From Sphingobacteriales bacterium (lineage in GTDB: Bacteria > Bacteroidota > Bacteroidia > Chitinophagales > Chitinophagaceae): 64,000 nucleotides of DNA. The DNA lies in contig JACRLZ010000006.1 of the NCBI GenBank assembly GCA_016235125.1, positions 1-64,000 on the forward strand. Reading direction: 5' to 3'. The notes under the pieces are model-generated. The model did not search any database, was not told the DNA's origin, and worked only from the letters and a program-made list of their open reading frames with translations. Position numbers and translations under genes: made by a program. Below are positions 63,337 to 64,000 of the stretch, piece by piece; the first letter of the stretch is position 1, and the number at the start of each line of letters is the position of its first letter.

Positions 63337-63480
63337 GTGCATTTCAAATTTTCGCTGATGGCAATTCCACGAAATCCGAATTGGAAACTGCTTCTTCCCC
63401 TCCGGTGGAGGGGCGGAAGTAATTTCGCAAAAAGAAATTCTGAAAGGGGTGGGTCCCACTTACGAAAATTTGAAATGCAC
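63337..63480. mobile_element. MITE-like element with 18-bp terminal inverted repeats
   Basis: GTGCATTTCAAATTTTCG (63337-63354) and its exact reverse complement (63463-63480) bound a 144-bp unit without a gene. The interior contains a second palindrome with CCCCTCC/GGAGGGG arms. No clear target-site duplication was recognised. It sits about 75 bp upstream of the aminotransferase gene and may influence its transcription. Confidence 0.7.
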
Positions 63481-63519
63481 TCCGGGGTTTCGGTCTTAAA
63501 ACAAATCGCAACTCTTAGC

Positions 63520-63527
63520 TACCTTTG
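63520..63527 (+). promoter_or_regulatory. -7 box (TACCTTTG) of the DegT-type gene
   Basis: TACCTTTG fits TAnnTTTG and is 26 bp upstream of the ATG at 63554, just downstream of the MITE-like element. No -33 box at standard spacing. Confidence 0.45.
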
Positions 63528-63553
63528 TTTACTGAATAACCAATAACTGAACT

Positions 63554-64000
63554 ATGCCCGGCTACGAACTCTGGAGTGATAAAGAAAGAAAAGAAGTAAA
63601 TGATGTGCTGAACACCGGCATCCTGATGCGCTATGGATTTGACGGCCCCCGCAAAGGAATCTGGAAAAGCAAAGAACTGGAAGAAGCCATTTGCCAAATC
63701 TTCGGCTGTAAATATGCACAACTCACTTCCAGCGGAACTTCGGCATTAACAACAGCCATGAGTGCTCTCGGAATTGGTTATGGCGATGAGATCATCACTC
63801 CCACTTTCACCTTCGTGGCAAGTTTTGAAGCTATCCTAAGCGTTGGCGCTGTTCCGGTATTTGTTGATATTGATGATACGCTGACATTGAATCCAGATGC
63901 TGTAAGAAAAGCCATCACACCCAAAACAAAGGCAGTGATGCCGGTACATATGTGCGGCAGCATGGCGGATATTGATGCACTGATCAGTATTTGCAGGAAA
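63554..64000 (+). CDS. DegT/DnrJ/EryC1/StrS-family aminotransferase (partial)
   Basis: The first 149 residues are in the window; the gene runs off the end. IFGCKYAQLTSSGTSALTTAMSALGIGYGDEIITPTFTF is the PLP-phosphate-binding part of the family, and the PVHMCGSMADID block follows. The PLP lysine lies beyond the edge. Family members make amino sugars for polysaccharides and lipopolysaccharide, or act as their sensors. This may be the first gene of a surface-sugar cluster. Confidence 0.88.
   Translation, partial: MPGYELWSDKERKEVNDVLNTGILMRYGFDGPRKGIWKSKELEEAICQIFGCKYAQLTSSGTSALTTAMSALGIGYGDEIITPTFTFVASFEAILSVGAVPVFVDIDDTLTLNPDAVRKAITPKTKAVMPVHMCGSMADIDALISICRK

Overview
The window looks like a chromosomal segment of a Bacteroidota bacterium, most likely a Chitinophagaceae-type (Sphingobacteriia/Chitinophagia) organism. 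This rests on the low-to-middling GC content, TAnnTTTG-type -7 promoter boxes, many lipoproteins and beta-barrel proteins, a type IX secretion (T9SS) C-terminal domain, a DUF4834-type protein, a short-form adenylate kinase, Bacteroidota-style PurF and IF-2, and palindromic repeats typical of the phylum. No plasmid, phage or CRISPR functions are visible. It is mostly core chromosome interrupted by several very small mobile-looking cassettes.

Layout. 1-7.3 kb: the 3' end of an IS630-family transposase overlapping a HhH-GPD DNA glycosylase, two lipoprotein/secreted genes, and a phenylacetate-type block (paaZ, an enoyl-CoA hydratase). A GxxExxY nuclease-fold gene flanked by inverted repeats interrupts that block. 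Adenylate kinase follows. 7.3-16.8 kb: secreted MsrB, an M16 peptidase, a tRNA-Thr / GIY-YIG gene / truncated tRNA arrangement, a large secreted Asp-box (BNR) propeller protein, and a class I aminotransferase. 16.8-33 kb: a signalling region with an 8-PAS kinase, a receiver-only protein, a LuxR/NarL response regulator, a giant 12-PAS soluble kinase and a 2-PAS kinase, with a glycosyltransferase, a SixA-type phosphatase and a PurF-like enzyme between them. 33-39.3 kb: the rimP-nusA-infB-surA-like operon on the minus strand, with a promoter, a leader hairpin and a terminator. 39.3-50.1 kb: DUF4834, tRNA-Met, hflX with a Rieske protein, a six-repeat tectonin-like propeller, tRNA-Asn, a ChbG/HpnK-type deacetylase, an AI-2E-family transporter, a T9SS cargo protein, a SWIB protein with a histone-H1-like tail, and an MBL-fold hydrolase ending in a sliding-clamp motif. 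50.1-58.2 kb: START-domain protein, MATE transporter, a second AI-2E transporter, an L,D-transpeptidase-like enzyme, and the 5-oxoprolinase operon pxpB-pxpC-pxpA plus an Nramp-like transporter. 58.2-64 kb: radical SAM/SPASM protein, DinB-like protein, a SnoaL-like plus MarR pair with a readable promoter and operator, a GHL10-type glycoside hydrolase-like protein, a beta-barrel protein, a MITE-like element, and the start of a DegT/DnrJ-type aminotransferase.

The most unusual material is the set of tiny nuclease-associated cassettes. These are a GxxExxY gene bounded by about 32-bp imperfect inverted repeats between paaZ and its neighbour, and a GIY-YIG gene that starts inside the acceptor stem of a tRNA-Thr gene and ends next to a 5'-truncated second tRNA with the same anticodon. 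Other unexplained structure includes a symmetric array of GTCA/TGAC boxes at a 9-bp period between nusA and infB, a heptamer repeat inside paaZ, an Nramp-like protein in the 5-oxoprolinase operon lacking the canonical metal-binding residues, and a duplicated 3' tail of the radical SAM gene around a REP-like hairpin. All assignments come from reading the sequence by eye; no database search was run.
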